The notes under the pieces are model-generated. The model made no database searches and was not told the DNA's origin. It saw nothing but the letters and a program-made list of their open reading frames with translations. Source: Craspedostauros australis (taxonomy: Eukaryota > Bacillariophyta > Bacillariophyceae > Mastogloiales > Achnanthaceae). Taken from it: a stretch of DNA of 64,000 nt. Every line of letters starts with the position of its first letter. The stretch's first letter is position 1. This document shows, piece by piece, positions 39,900 to 51,199 of this stretch. Both the position numbers and the translations under genes were made by a program. The DNA lies in contig JAMXDE010000056.1 in NCBI GenBank assembly GCA_026770025.1, positions 336,645-400,644 of the forward strand, read 5' to 3'.

Positions 39900-42800
39900 T
39901 CATTCGAATGTTCTCGATGTGTCAAGGTACGACTTCTCATGTTCACGTTGCAAGTCGGCCTTGATGTTCTTGGTGAATCCGTCGCTTGTGTTCTGCTCGG
40001 ATTTGACGAAAATGATTTCGATGGTTTTGTTGATTACCATGTTCCTCACGTAGTGATGGCGCACGTCGATGTGCCGCGATCGTTGGGATGTTGATGGGTT
40101 CTTGGCGATGAAGATCGCCCCGATGTTGTCCATGCGGACCTTGATCGGTGTCTTCACTGGGACGCCCACACTTTCGAGTAGCTGCATGACGAAGAAGATC
40201 TCCTTTGCCGCTTCGGAAAGGGCAACGTATTCTGCTTCGGATGAGCTGAGTGTGACGGCCTTCTGTGCCTTGGATCGCCAAAGGATTGGTACCTTGCACA
40301 GGTATAGGATGAATCCCCCTACGCTGATTCTCGTGTTCTTGTCTCCTGCATATTCGCTATCGCAGAAGAGTTCCATGTCCCAGCCGTCGTCATCTGGACG
40401 CGCTGGATGGATCTTCAATCCATAGTCCTTTGTATCGATCACATACTTGATGATCCGATACATCTCCTTCATTGCAGCCTTGGTGGGCCCGATCAATACC
40501 TTGGAGAGTTCCCTCACAGGGTTCGCGATATCTGGTCGCGAGTGCTTGATGAGGAAGAGTAGCATACTGACGCCTCGGCGGTATTCGGCATGTTCTTCCG
40601 GTCCGACCTTCTGCAGTCCGTTATCTTCGGATGGTCGTACGATGATTTGACCCGGGGTTCCCGGTGTCCCATAACGTTGCATCTTCTCAACCTTGGCTCC
40701 GAACTCTTCGATGAGGTGTCGGATGAGATGTGGTTGACGCAATGTCGCTCTAGTCTTGTCATGGTTCAATTCGATGTTGCAGCTGAGGTAGTCTCCGAGT
40801 CCGCGCTCGATTGTCACCTTGAATTTGCTGCCTTGGATGTCCTTCAGGAATGTCTCCAGTGCCTTGGAGTCTCCGCAACAGAAGCAATCGTCCACGTAGA
40901 TGGCCACGATCATACTTCCTTCGTTCGTCTTCCTGTAGAACAGGCACGGGTCTGCTGCGCTCTGTTCGAAGTTGATATTCTTGAGGGTCGATACCAACAT
41001 CTTGAACCATTGCCTGGCGCTCTGCACAAGTCCGTAGATTGGCTTGTGTAGGGTCAGGGCTTCGTCTGGTTGATGATCCATCCCATTGGGACAGTTCATG
41101 TAGATCTCCTCGTCGAGGTCTCCATGTAGGAATGCCGTTACGACATCGACGAGTGCGCAGTCCATCTTCTTGATTAGCATGATCACCATCATGACCCGAT
41201 AGGTCACGTCATGGATGACGGGTGAGTAATGCTCTTGGAAGTCTACTCCTGCGACTTGTGAATAGCCACATGCAACGAGCCGCGCTCGATGTGTGCCGTC
41301 ACGCTTCAGCTTGAAGACCCATTTGCACTTGCAGCATCTGCGGCCGCGTGGAATGGCGTCTCGTTTGATCTTACTGTATACCTTGCGTGTGTCCATGGAG
41401 TCGAACTCTTTCTTGATGGCTGCTCGATATCCCTTTCGATGGATAGGATCTGGGTGATTGAAGGCTCCATCGAATGTTGTAGGTTCGATGTGCTTCTCTG
41501 GTTCCTTGTTCTCGTCTTGCATCGACAATCCGATGTCGATCGCTGGTCTCTCGGTGATGATTGCATTCATTCCGTATAGTCCTATTGTGCTATAGTGAGT
41601 GATCTCGATCTCTTCATCTTCGTCTTCGATTTCTTCGTCATCTGTAGTTTCGTTGTTGGAATCGTCGATCACCTCGTCGCTGAGTTCGTCACTCGCCTCA
41701 CTGGATGATGGATCGCTCTCATAGCCTTCTTCCTTTCGACCTCGTTCGTTGAAGTCTTCGAGCTCGCGCAGAGCTCTGGGAATACTCTTCCCTTTGGTTG
41801 GCTTGGGATTAGCTTCTCCCTTCCTGCCTCGTGCTTCGTGACGTCGGATCCTCTCCTTTCTAGCTATGTCATGCTTGTTTGGCTTGCTCGGTGGAGATCT
41901 GGATGGTGTATCATGTGTAGACCTCGCTGGTGTATTCGGAGGGGTAACACCTGTCTCGTCATCGGCTTCGTCGCCGGAGGGTAGGATTTCGTCATCCTCA
42001 TGATTGGATTCGCTCCGATCTTTCTCGTCATTCTGAATTAGTTGAGTCACTATTCCGTCGTCCTCATTATCCTCATCATCGCTGTCTGATAGGATGTAGT
42101 ACCTGTTGCTGTCAGCGAAAGATACTCTCTTCGCTTCCGATGTTTGACGCGTTGCCGTCCTTGGCGTTGCTCCCTTCCGTCCGATGGTTGTGAAGCCGTC
42201 TGCGTCCGTTGTTCCTGTTTCATTGGATATGTTCGGTGCTGGTGCCCAGCCACGGAACTGTCCGTATGATTGGTTGAGCCACTTGATGTCGCGTGAACAG
42301 ATGAGTGACTTGGTCGATGGTCTGTACATGTTGTAGACCCCTGATGCATGTTGGTGTGCATATCCGATGAACACCATCTCTTCTCCTCTGTTCTTGAGTT
42401 TAGCGGTGATCCCGCCGTAGGTAGTCTTCACAACACCCACTTCTCCAAATGTGCGGAGTCCATCCGCGTATGGTGGATCGTTGCCGAAGAATTGTCGATG
42501 TGGTGACTCCTTCTGGTTCTTCGCTACGGTGATGTTGGCGATGGCGGTGGCAGTGCTGGCAGCTGCTGCCCACAGGCCATGCCTATACTCTTCGTCGAGC
42601 TGTGCTCCGTTGAGCATGGAGCGAATCTTGGTGTAGAGGTACGCGAACTTGCGTTCCACTCTACCGTTCTGTTGCGGCGTGTTCGATGCCGTGTATTCGA
42701 ATTTCACGTTGAGTCCTGCATCGATGAGAATATCCTCCGTGGATTTGTTCTCTCCGCTGTTGTCACCTCGGAAGATGATCTGTTGGTCACCAGTCTGTGA

Positions 42801-45800
42801 CTTGATCGTCTGGATGAATCGTTTGATGTATCCTGGTTGATCACTCTTGTTCTTGAGAAAGAAACTCCAGCAGTGATCCGTGCAGTCGTCCACGATCAGG
42901 GTCCAGTAGCGTTTATCTCCGAAGCTTATGTGTTTAGTGTAACTAATGTCAATGAAGAACCGTTCGCCGCGGCGAGTAGCTCTTGGAATAGTTGCCTTCG
43001 GAATATTCTTCACTCTTGCGTTCGCGACCGCGCAGTCACGACACACCGGCATCTCGCCGATGCTTTTCCATCCGTATTGAGCGGCCGTCCGCTTCATGGT
43101 CTCGAGTGGCGCGTGGCCGAGCATTCGGTGCAGGTTCACCGCGCTGATCTCCTTGGATGGATTCTTGACGATGGCTGTGCAAGCCTTGTCGTCGTCTGTT
43201 GGCATGATGGGATGCATCTGCACTCCCGTGATGAATCCGTTGGATGTGGGGAAGACTCGATCGAACACGATCTTCGTTCCGGATCCGTTGATGATGTCCA
43301 TCAGAATGCCGTTGTTACCAAGCTGGTAACCGTTGTACAGAGCCTTGTTCGTGGAGAAAAGGTTCACCGCCATCTTGGGTGTGTACTTCACATCATCGAG
43401 CCGGATGACGTGGCCAGTGTTGTCTCGCTGTTTGACTTTCAAGCGAATGGATCCCATCTTGGGAGAGTCCAGCTTCGTGCTGTCTCCCACTTGGACGAAG
43501 GACTTGATGTGCCGCACGTTGAAGAGAGCGGCGTCTGAATTGACGATGTGACACGAAGCTCCGCTGTCGGCGAGCCAGGTGTCCTTGTTGACCTTGTCCT
43601 TGTACTTGGTGCTCAGCTCGTGGAGTTGCTCCACAGCTGCCGCAGCTATCTCGTCGTCGAAGCTGCCGTCGTCGTTGTCTTCGTGGACTCCATCTTCGTT
43701 GTATGGATGATGATGGTCTCCGTCATCCATGTCGTCGGGTAGTTGCGCGTAGTCCGATGGAATCGTAGTGTTCCGATGAGATCCTGTGGCTGGATCGTAT
43801 GGGTAGACGCGTGATCGCTCTCGCAAGAGCACGCGCATGCATCCTCCAAGGATGTAGTGCAGATCCGTATCTGGGATCGTTTCCGAGTCGTTCCCTTCCA
43901 GTATGCGGTTGACGATGATTGCATTGGCGAGGATCTCTTCGATTGAGTCGAAGTGCTCGGATAGGATGGATCCCATCATGTTCACCCATATTGGCATGAG
44001 TGCTCCTCGTGTCGTTCCTGGGAACACTCGCATTCCCGCTTCCATCACGGCGTCAAAGATGAGCTGCTTTTGGATTATCAATGCTGTTGCTGTTGCATTC
44101 GGGATGGTGCTGTGACGGAGGAGGTAGTCGACGCTATTGGGATTCTCAATATCCGGGAAGTCGATATTCGATGGATAGACGACACGCTCGTTTGGATTGA
44201 AGCTGTCGTCTGGATGATTGCCGTCCTCGGATTCGTCGCTGTCATCCTCGTCGAAGATGCCCGATCTGTTGTTCCCCGCCGCTGGAGGAGGCGGCGCCGC
44301 GACGCGGCGCGTTTCGCCTTGATTGATGAAGGTTCCCGTTCTCTCGTATCTCCCAGCTTGAGGAGGAGGCAACTCGTCGCGGTTCGCCTCGTCGTCTTCA
44401 TCTGCGCCGTCCTCGTCGGCGTCGTCGTCGTCGTCATCGCTCATGGCCTCTTCGATGTCGCTATCGTTGGCCTCGTCCATCTCAGCTTCGTCGCCGTATG
44501 AACCGATCAGGTCGTGCGCGTTGAAGCAGCATTCGTAGCTCACTTCGCGTCTTGGATCCACCTCGTGGATGATTGGCTCCTCACTGAGCCACTCCGGGAT
44601 GATCTCATCATCCTGCACTTCGTCGTCACTCCCGACGTATTCGAAGTTATCGAAGAAGGAGTCTTCGATGTAGTCGTCGGATACCAACATGCAGAGCGGC
44701 ATGTCCTTTGCAGAGAGTACCATCTCGTGCCCGCTCTTGTCGTGTCCTTCCGTAGCCGCGTTGGCTTGTTCGTTGTTCTTCTTCTCGTTGAACTTCTTCT
44801 TTCGGCACTCCGCCTCACGATGTCCGAAGATGCCGCAGTAGTTGCACTTGCCCTTGAAGCCGCTTCCCTTGTTGCGCTTTCCGTTCATCTTGTTGTTGTT
44901 GTTGTTGTTGTTTTTCTTGTTGTTCGGTTTCTTGCGTTCTGGGCAATCGGCGGATCTATGGCCATACACGCCACAGTTGTGGCAAGTACCCTTGAAGTTA
45001 CCGGTGCTTGTGAAGCCGGTGTCGTTGCTCTTCGTGTTGCTGTCTTGGAAGTCGTCGACGTATGCCTTGCCTCCTCTGTGGGTGGCGTATGCAGTACGGA
45101 GTACTCCTCTGATCGCGTTGATGGTAACCAGTTCCGGATTGAACGTGAGTTGGTGTTGGAAGTTCACGACGTGGGTTTTGTATTCCACGCTCACCGTGCT
45201 GAGGATTTGCATGATCATTTCCTCGTCTGTGATCTCGTACTTGACATCGTGGAGACGCGATCGTAGACTCTCGAGTTGCGTGATGTAGATGTCGGGGTCC
45301 GTGTCTCTCTTCATCTTTTCGTTGTTGAATTGGCGCTTGAGTTTGATCTTCGTTACTGCGTCGGATGGTCGGAACTTCTCCGCGAGAACGTTCCACGCTC
45401 CGTGTGCGTCTCCTTCGGGGTAGTCGACGGAGATGCATTGGTTGATGTACTGGATGGCTTGCTTGCCCTTTCCTTTCTCTGCATCCATCATGAGGATCAG
45501 ATCGCTGAAGCAATCGCATCCCAGCTCGTAGATCTCCTCCATCGCTTCCTTGGCTTCACCGGCGGCTGCCGCGATCTCGCTCACTGTTGGCACCTTGGTC
45601 TTGCCCAACATCACGTCTCTTGTCTTCTGTGCACGAGCGTATGCCTTCGCTTGGGACTCCCATGCGCTGTAGTCTTCCTGTTCACCGCTGAACATCGGCG
45701 CCTTGATGCGTCGCTTGTTCACGTTGGCTGATGTCGCCATGTTGATTCGTTGTTTCGTCGTTGGTGCGCTCGCGCCCTTGATTTCCGTCTGTTTCTGTGT

Positions 45801-46145
45801 TGTCGATTCTTCGATTTTCGCCTGTTGTTGCGCGGAGATTGTTTTCGTCACAAATTCTCCTCCTGGTGGTGTCTCACTTTTCCCACCCTGTTTGGCTGTG
45901 CGAATGCTCTTCGTCACACCAGTCTCCTCTTGCTTGATCGCCTTGAGAATCCTCTTCTCCTTACGATGTAGTCTTGCAGACCGTTCTTCTTCGGTCTCGT
46001 CGATCGCGCTTGCGTCTGCGCTTGATAGGACAGTAGCCGCGGCTGCTTCCTTCTCTTCTCGTGGTGGAGTCTCACTCGCACCTTCTTCTCTCTTGATAGT
46101 CGGATTGGACAGAGGGATGTCTTTCAATTCCTCTTCCTCGCTCAT
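39900..46145 (-). CDS. Gag-Pol polyprotein of element A (2081 aa), intact
   Basis: Starts at ATG 46,143-46,145 (MSEEEELKDIPLS). Order: charged N-terminus; Gag with a UBN2-like core (about 140-350); two CCHC knuckles (CHNCGVYGHRSADC near 385 and CNYCGIFGHREAEC near 432); a long Asp/Glu-rich spacer (about 530-850); protease LADSGASCH (near 859); pre-integrase LHRMLGH...CRDC; integrase with FFIDIS, RGDNSGENK and TPQQNGRVERK; a second acidic region; RT with IPRGRRCCKCKWVFK and YVDDCFCCGD (near 1747); RNase H ELFCDSEYAG, LSSSEAEYVALS and MDNIGAIFIAKN. The frame is unbroken despite clear LTR divergence. The acidic stretches make it longer than typical copia. It is closely related to F and more distantly to C. 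Confidence 0.93.
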   Translation of the reverse strand: MSEEEELKDIPLSNPTIKREEGASETPPREEKEAAAATVLSSADASAIDETEEERSARLHRKEKRILKAIKQEETGVTKSIRTAKQGGKSETPPGGEFVTKTISAQQQAKIEESTTQKQTEIKGASAPTTKQRINMATSANVNKRRIKAPMFSGEQEDYSAWESQAKAYARAQKTRDVMLGKTKVPTVSEIAAAAGEAKEAMEEIYELGCDCFSDLILMMDAEKGKGKQAIQYINQCISVDYPEGDAHGAWNVLAEKFRPSDAVTKIKLKRQFNNEKMKRDTDPDIYITQLESLRSRLHDVKYEITDEEMIMQILSTVSVEYKTHVVNFQHQLTFNPELVTINAIRGVLRTAYATHRGGKAYVDDFQDSNTKSNDTGFTSTGNFKGTCHNCGVYGHRSADCPERKKPNNKKNNNNNNNKMNGKRNKGSGFKGKCNYCGIFGHREAECRKKKFNEKKNNEQANAATEGHDKSGHEMVLSAKDMPLCMLVSDDYIEDSFFDNFEYVGSDDEVQDDEIIPEWLSEEPIIHEVDPRREVSYECCFNAHDLIGSYGDEAEMDEANDSDIEEAMSDDDDDDADEDGADEDDEANRDELPPPQAGRYERTGTFINQGETRRVAAPPPPAAGNNRSGIFDEDDSDESEDGNHPDDSFNPNERVVYPSNIDFPDIENPNSVDYLLRHSTIPNATATALIIQKQLIFDAVMEAGMRVFPGTTRGALMPIWVNMMGSILSEHFDSIEEILANAIIVNRILEGNDSETIPDTDLHYILGGCMRVLLRERSRVYPYDPATGSHRNTTIPSDYAQLPDDMDDGDHHHPYNEDGVHEDNDDGSFDDEIAAAAVEQLHELSTKYKDKVNKDTWLADSGASCHIVNSDAALFNVRHIKSFVQVGDSTKLDSPKMGSIRLKVKQRDNTGHVIRLDDVKYTPKMAVNLFSTNKALYNGYQLGNNGILMDIINGSGTKIVFDRVFPTSNGFITGVQMHPIMPTDDDKACTAIVKNPSKEISAVNLHRMLGHAPLETMKRTAAQYGWKSIGEMPVCRDCAVANARVKNIPKATIPRATRRGERFFIDISYTKHISFGDKRYWTLIVDDCTDHCWSFFLKNKSDQPGYIKRFIQTIKSQTGDQQIIFRGDNSGENKSTEDILIDAGLNVKFEYTASNTPQQNGRVERKFAYLYTKIRSMLNGAQLDEEYRHGLWAAAASTATAIANITVAKNQKESPHRQFFGNDPPYADGLRTFGEVGVVKTTYGGITAKLKNRGEEMVFIGYAHQHASGVYNMYRPSTKSLICSRDIKWLNQSYGQFRGWAPAPNISNETGTTDADGFTTIGRKGATPRTATRQTSEAKRVSFADSNRYYILSDSDDEDNEDDGIVTQLIQNDEKDRSESNHEDDEILPSGDEADDETGVTPPNTPARSTHDTPSRSPPSKPNKHDIARKERIRRHEARGRKGEANPKPTKGKSIPRALRELEDFNERGRKEEGYESDPSSSEASDELSDEVIDDSNNETTDDEEIEDEDEEIEITHYSTIGLYGMNAIITERPAIDIGLSMQDENKEPEKHIEPTTFDGAFNHPDPIHRKGYRAAIKKEFDSMDTRKVYSKIKRDAIPRGRRCCKCKWVFKLKRDGTHRARLVACGYSQVAGVDFQEHYSPVIHDVTYRVMMVIMLIKKMDCALVDVVTAFLHGDLDEEIYMNCPNGMDHQPDEALTLHKPIYGLVQSARQWFKMLVSTLKNINFEQSAADPCLFYRKTNEGSMIVAIYVDDCFCCGDSKALETFLKDIQGSKFKVTIERGLGDYLSCNIELNHDKTRATLRQPHLIRHLIEEFGAKVEKMQRYGTPGTPGQIIVRPSEDNGLQKVGPEEHAEYRRGVSMLLFLIKHSRPDIANPVRELSKVLIGPTKAAMKEMYRIIKYVIDTKDYGLKIHPARPDDDGWDMELFCDSEYAGDKNTRISVGGFILYLCKVPILWRSKAQKAVTLSSSEAEYVALSEAAKEIFFVMQLLESVGVPVKTPIKVRMDNIGAIFIAKNPSTSQRSRHIDVRHHYVRNMVINKTIEIIFVKSEQNTSDGFTKNIKADLQREHEKSYLDTSRTFE

Positions 46146-46227
46146 TCAGCCTGCTGCTCTTGAATGGTGTTCGTCTTCCTCGCACGATACGATTCGCGGG
46201 CTCGCCCTGATCTATTGTTTATAAACG
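46146..46227 (-). promoter_or_regulatory. Leader and primer-binding region of A
   Basis: On the coding strand the sequence after the 5' LTR reads CGTTTATAAACAATAGATC, with a GTTTATAAAC palindrome and no TGG. It parallels the CGTTTCGAAACG palindrome of C and D. Confidence 0.45.
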
Positions 46228-47019
46228 TGTTGGCAAGTTCCGCTCACGGTAACCTACGATCGTGGAAGATGGTGTTGGTTGATAGTCGTCTGTTTGCTAT
46301 TTCATTACTTGGCTACTCCGATCCTCTTGGTGTACGCCGTTCTCTCGCCCGATGCTCTCGGCGCTTCAATCTGTTTTGTAGATTCAGTCTCCGACTATGA
46401 GTCGGTACGCGAGATCCTCTCTCGCTCCTCTCTGTATTCTCTCTCTCTCTCTCTCACCATCGTGTGCTCGTGCTACACGATACTCCGTGTTCGATGCGTG
46501 CTCCGCATTCAACACTCCGTTCATTCAGTACTGACTTCTACTTGATGAGTACTTACCATTTGAAGTTCACCTTCAGTATCCATGATCTTCATGGGTCATC
46601 GTATCTTCACCTCCTGCTCTGACTTGGAGATAGCTGTCGACGTGGTGACATGTTGACATCCTGTCGACGTCAGTAGGCGTCCTTCTGCTCTCCAGATGTC
46701 ACCTTCCATTGGTGATGCAGCAGTCTGTCAGATGATATCGTCATCTGAGGTTTAGTTGGGAAGTACCTCGAGATTCTCTTGGTACCATTGATGCATGGAC
46801 GGACGATCTTCTGATTCTCTCAGAAATCGTTATTTGCAAATTTCCTCCAGAAATCTTGCCCCTTTTCGTGTGTTCCATTTCCCCTGTAATTCTGACGAAT
46901 CACAGCATACTATCGACACGAGTATAGTTATACCGTCCAAGTATGTATGAGAGAATAGCGGGTGAACGATGCACATATACACGTACATCTTGACATATAC
47001 TCACATGTACATCTCGACA
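46228..47019 (-). repeat. 5' LTR of element A (A2)
   Basis: 792 bp, TGTTGGCAAG to CATCTCGACA on the plus strand, undisturbed and followed by GTTGTG. It drives the polyprotein to its left. Confidence 0.92.
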
Positions 47020-49417
47020 GTTGTGCCACGAAATCGCTGAGGATGGAGAAATCGCGCGCAACATCGAAAATGTGAGCGAAACCAAAATTCTCACCGACCA
47101 CGAAATCGTGACAACACGCACCCACGACACGGAGAGCAACATCGAAAACCTCCTGGAGGACATGGCTCTCATGGTCGTCGATGGAGACCTGGCTGCAGGG
47201 TTCTACAACGGGACCAACAACAACAACGACGATGGATCGGTCGAAGTGGTTGGGATTCGCAGCCCGAACGACTACGGTTATTACGGACCACAAATTGACG
47301 CGGATCGCATGATGAGTGACAACTTGTTCTCGTCTGATGAGAGCGAAGCTGACGAAACCGAAAGCAACGAGATCGCGATGCCCGGCATCGACCTCCATGC
47401 AACGGCCTCAGCAAGGCGACCAGAGCTGATTTACAACGTGCGCCCCATCCGCTCCTACTTGGACGGGTTGATCGAGACCGCGTCTCGACGCGACAGAGAC
47501 AACGCGTGGTGTCCACTGTACCTGACCAAAGGGCCTTTGTTCTCGTGGTGTGTTGACTGCCCGTTCTGCCCATTCTTGATCCTCATCCCAGGAGGACCAA
47601 AGGGAGACGTGCCTGTGACCCCAGCCGAGAAGCTCCAACGCCGCCAAATCCTTGGAAGCGACAGCCCTCCCTATGCGGTGAGATGCTCGCTGTCCAACGT
47701 GATGCCTGCGAACGATGTTCGTTCCGACCTCTCGCTCATCTGCTATGACGCGATGGAGGCATACCAAGGCATTGACGAGAACCGCATGGAAGTGCGGAGC
47801 GTGTACTTCATGCTGATGACCATCGGCGTGATAGGCGCATACGACGTGGCGAGCAAGGCAATCGACATCAACGATTTGCTTGAGGAGAATCGTCTCCCGC
47901 CACTCCCGAAGAATCTGATCTCGCGTATGAGCGCCATGGCCGCGGATCGCCTGCTCTGGATCCATCATCCATCAAACAACGGCGTGCGTGACGGGCACAT
48001 GTTCGACGAGTTGCCCATCTACGGGTACAACCATGCGCATGAGCTAGCCATGGTGATTGGCGACATGTACGACGCCGGCGAACGCAAGATGACCATCGCG
48101 CCAGATCGCCACGAGGCAAACACCTGGCTTGGCGACTCGGGGGCATCGTGCCATCTCACCAACAGCGACGAGGGCATGACGAACGTGCGCCTCGCGAGCT
48201 TCGCAGTGAAGGTGGGAAGCGGGCGCTACCTCAAAGCAACGAAGGTGGGCGACAAACGCATGAAGGTGATGCAGAAGGATGGCTCGGAGGTCATCATCAT
48301 CCTCAAGGCGGTGAAGTTCGTTCCCAAGCTTTGGGTCAACCTCCTGAGCATCACGAAGGCACTCGAAAGCGGATTCGACATCAGCAACAAGGGTGTAGTG
48401 ATGGCTCTCGAGAAGAACGGATTGCGTATCCGTTTCGACCGCATCATGGCGACTCACAGCGGATTCGTTTCCGGCGTGAACATGGTGGCGGTCCCAGCCG
48501 AACATGAGATGGCAAACATTGGTGTGTCCACTGGCAAGGCGGTCGACATCAATCAAATCCATAAAATGTTAGGCCACGTTGACACTTACACTATCTCACG
48601 CACTGCTGCGCGATACGGATGGAATGTCATAGGACGAATGAATCCATGTGAGGACTGTGCTATCGGCAAATCTCGACAAAAGTGTTTGTCGAAAATGTCA
48701 CAGGCGAAGGCGAGCAGAGTTGGCGAACGGCTGTTCATGGACACCTCCAGTGTCCAGACGTACAGTTTTGGTCGCGGAAAATTCTGGCTCCTGATCATTG
48801 ACGACTACAGCGACCACTGCTGGAGCTACTTCATCAAAGAGAAGAGTGAAGTGGGATCGAAGATGATGTCGCTCTTGAGATGGCTCAAGGCGAATCAAAA
48901 CGTGACTGTCAAGAATATCAGATGTGACAACGCAGGCGAGAACTACAGCGCAGAGGCGCAGCTACTCAAGGAGGGATTCGGCCCGACGTTCGAATACACG
49001 GCAGCTTCAACACCACAGCAGAACGGTCGCGTGGAACGAAAGTTCGCTGTGCTATACGGAAAGGTCAGGGCGATGCTCAATCAGACCCACCTACCAAAGC
49101 ACCTACGAGGAAAGCTATGGGCTGAAGCAGCAAGAACAGCAACGCAACTCGAGAACATCATTGGAACGAAGTCGAGAGAACCGGCTTGCGTACTATTCAA
49201 TGGGCAGACACCCACATACGTGGACGGACTGCGTTTGTTCGGCGAGGTTGGCATGGTGTTCATCGGAGGCCGAGTGATCAAGGCGAAATTGGACGATCGG
49301 TCCAAGCCTGCTATGTTCGTCGGATACGGACAGTCACATGCGAGCGGTGTATACCGAATGATGAACCTCGCAACAGCAAGGATCCTAATCACACGAGACG
49401 TGACATGGATGAACTAG
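47020..49417 (+). pseudogene. Element C pol, first part: pre-protease, protease, integrase
   Basis: This is the in-frame continuation of the C gag after element A. It contains an acidic spacer, protease WLGDSGASCH, pre-integrase IHKMLGHVDT...CEDCAIGKSRQK, and integrase with LFMDTSS, IIDDYSDHCWSYF, IRCDNAGENYS and STPQQNGRVERKF. It ends at a TAG (49,415-49,417) inside WMN-stop-SYGQF; element A has WLNQSYGQF there, so this is most simply a CAG to TAG change. Apart from that stop the sequence reads cleanly, so the loss of function is recent in mutational terms. Confidence 0.88.
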
Positions 49418-51161
49418 TCGTATGGGCAATTCAAGGGTGTTGAGAATGCCAACAGATCGATGATACATGATCTGGAAGACGACGACTCTGACACTGGAGA
49501 TGCATTCCAGAGAAAGAGAGTGACTTGGGGGCGAAGCTCGAATATCGCGAGGAACGCGAAGATCGGCGTCGCAGAGAGGAGCGGAAGAGCCGGACACACA
49601 AAAGGAGACACAAATGACACCGCTCACGAGCAAGATGACTTGCTACCTACCCAAGGGGAAGAACCATCGAACAATGATAAGGGCAATGAATCCGGAAGGG
49701 ACAATGACCATGCGGGGCGGATCGATTTGGCTACTAAGCAATCGAATGCACGCACTCCCGTGAGACCATTGGCGCGCGTACCGAGAATGGTGAGTGGCCT
49801 GGCCGGCTACAACAACTCACCGATTCCCCAAGAGGAGAGGGAACGAGAATCAGAATCGGATTTGGAATTGGAGGCAGGCGAAGCATCAGCATCAGGGGAT
49901 GAGGATGGCTACGACACTGCGCAGGAGGCGATGATAGTCCCCGCGGCTACTGGAGGACCCAACTTCCACACAGATGGGTCGATGTTCAACAGGGACATCG
50001 CTGGCATGATGATCGATACTACCCAAGGGAGGATGAGACTTATCGACTTCATCGCTGCAAGTCAAGATGTTGAGAACGAACGGAATGGTGAATGGTCCGA
50101 ACAAGCCAACACGGCTGTGATGTTGGATCCAACGACGTTCGAGGAGTGCTGGGATCATGCTGATCCCGAAAAGAGAGAGAAGTGGCGTGGGGCTATCAAC
50201 AAGGAGTTCACCGACATGGCCAGAAGAGGAGTATGGCAGAAGATCAAGAAGAGCGAGATGCCAGACGATCAACGATGCGTGAAGACCAAGTGGGTGTTCA
50301 AGGAGAAGAGGAACGGCGTGTTCCGCGCCCGACTGGTTGCATGTGGGTACTCCCAGATTGCAGGAGTCGACTTCTCAGCGCATCATGCACCGGTGATCCA
50401 CGACGCTACCTACCGAGTGATGCTAACCATGAAGATGCTTCTTCGAATGGACTGCATCATCATCGACTTCGAGACAGCGTTCTTGCATGGGGATCTCGAA
50501 GAGGAGATCTACATGCAATGCCCAAAAGGCATGAGGCATGAGGCCAATGAATGCTTGTTGCTCAAGAAGACGATCTATGGGCTCGTGCAGAGCGCCAGGC
50601 AATGGAACAAGAAGCTGGTCGACATCCTGATCGAAATGGGATTCAGACAGAGCAAGGTGGATCCATGCCTCCTGATTCGGAATCAGGAAGGGAGATTGTT
50701 ACTGATCGGAACCTACGTCGACGACTGCCTGTGCATCGGGGATGAACAGGAGCTGAAGGACCTCGTGGGGGACATCAAGGCAAAGCGATTCGGTATCAAG
50801 GTGGAAGAAGATCTCGAAGACTACCTCAGTTGTAAGATCAACTTCAACCACGACGAGACCAATTGCTGGGTGAACCAACCGCACATCATCAACAACATCG
50901 TCAGCACTTTCAAGGACGACGTGATGAAGCTGCAACGATACGGTACACCAGGGACGCCGGGACAAGGCATCCAGAGAGAGAGAGTGACTCACCAAAGGTC
51001 GACAAGCAGCGACACAGCAACTACCGAAGCGGAGTGGGGATGCTGCTGTACCTGGTGAAACACTCAAGACCCGACATCGCCAATGCAGTGCAAGAGCTGA
51101 CCAAGGTGTTGGACGGACCAACGGCCGCAGCGTACAAAGAGATGCTGAGAGTCATGAAGTT
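49418..51161 (+). pseudogene. Element C pol, second part: spacer, RT, start of RNase H (frameshifted, truncated)
   Basis: Same frame after the TAG stop: an acidic spacer with two R-x-VTW segments, then RT (RCVKTKWVFKEKRNGVFRARLVACGYSQ, FETAFLHGDLEEEIYMQC, YVDDCLCIGD). After GTPGTPGQGIQ a frameshift in or next to an (AG)n run (50,973-50,985) moves the conserved text into another frame (SGVGMLLYLVKHSRPDIANAVQEL). The sequence stops at RVMKF, where the antisense A3 LTR begins. RNase H and the 3' LTR are absent. Confidence 0.88.
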
Positions 51162-51199
51162 TGTCGAGATGTACATGTGAGTATATGTCAAGATGTACG
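51162..51199 (-). repeat. A-family LTR fragment (A3), outer 38 bp
   Basis: TGTCGAGATGTACATGTGAG to TGTACG is the end of an A LTR in antisense. It is continued at 58,048 beyond element D; TGTACG is duplicated by the D insertion. Confidence 0.9.

Larger units (their letters stand above)
29932..47019 (-). mobile_element. Ty1/copia element A, complete but interrupted in one LTR by B
   Basis: LTR copies lie at 29,932-30,682 plus 39,832-39,879 (split by B) and at 46,228-47,019. The target duplication GTTGTG occurs at 29,926-29,931 and 47,020-47,025. The element is antisense: its 5' LTR is the right one, and its polyprotein (39,900-46,145, minus) is intact. The two LTRs differ at many visible positions (for example GCGCACGGTAG versus GCTCACGGTAA), so it is older than B and D. 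Excluding B, the element is about 7.9 kb. Confidence 0.92.
27936..51161 (+). mobile_element. Ty1/copia element C, split by A (with nested B) and 3'-truncated
   Basis: C runs from its 5' LTR (27,936) through gag (28,814-29,931), is interrupted by element A (29,932-47,019 plus a 6-bp duplication), and continues as protease-integrase-RT (47,020-51,161). Removing A and one GTTGTG copy leaves a 17,094-bp insertion, an exact multiple of three, so the two halves are in one frame. Other damage is a TAG stop at 49,415-49,417, a frameshift near 50,973-50,985 and loss of everything beyond early RNase H at the A3 LTR. Confidence 0.88.

Noticed and set aside
44514..45266. 250-codon plus-strand frame inside element A
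   Set aside because: Antisense shadow of the A Gag frame, made hydrophobic by the Asp/Glu and Lys codons opposite.
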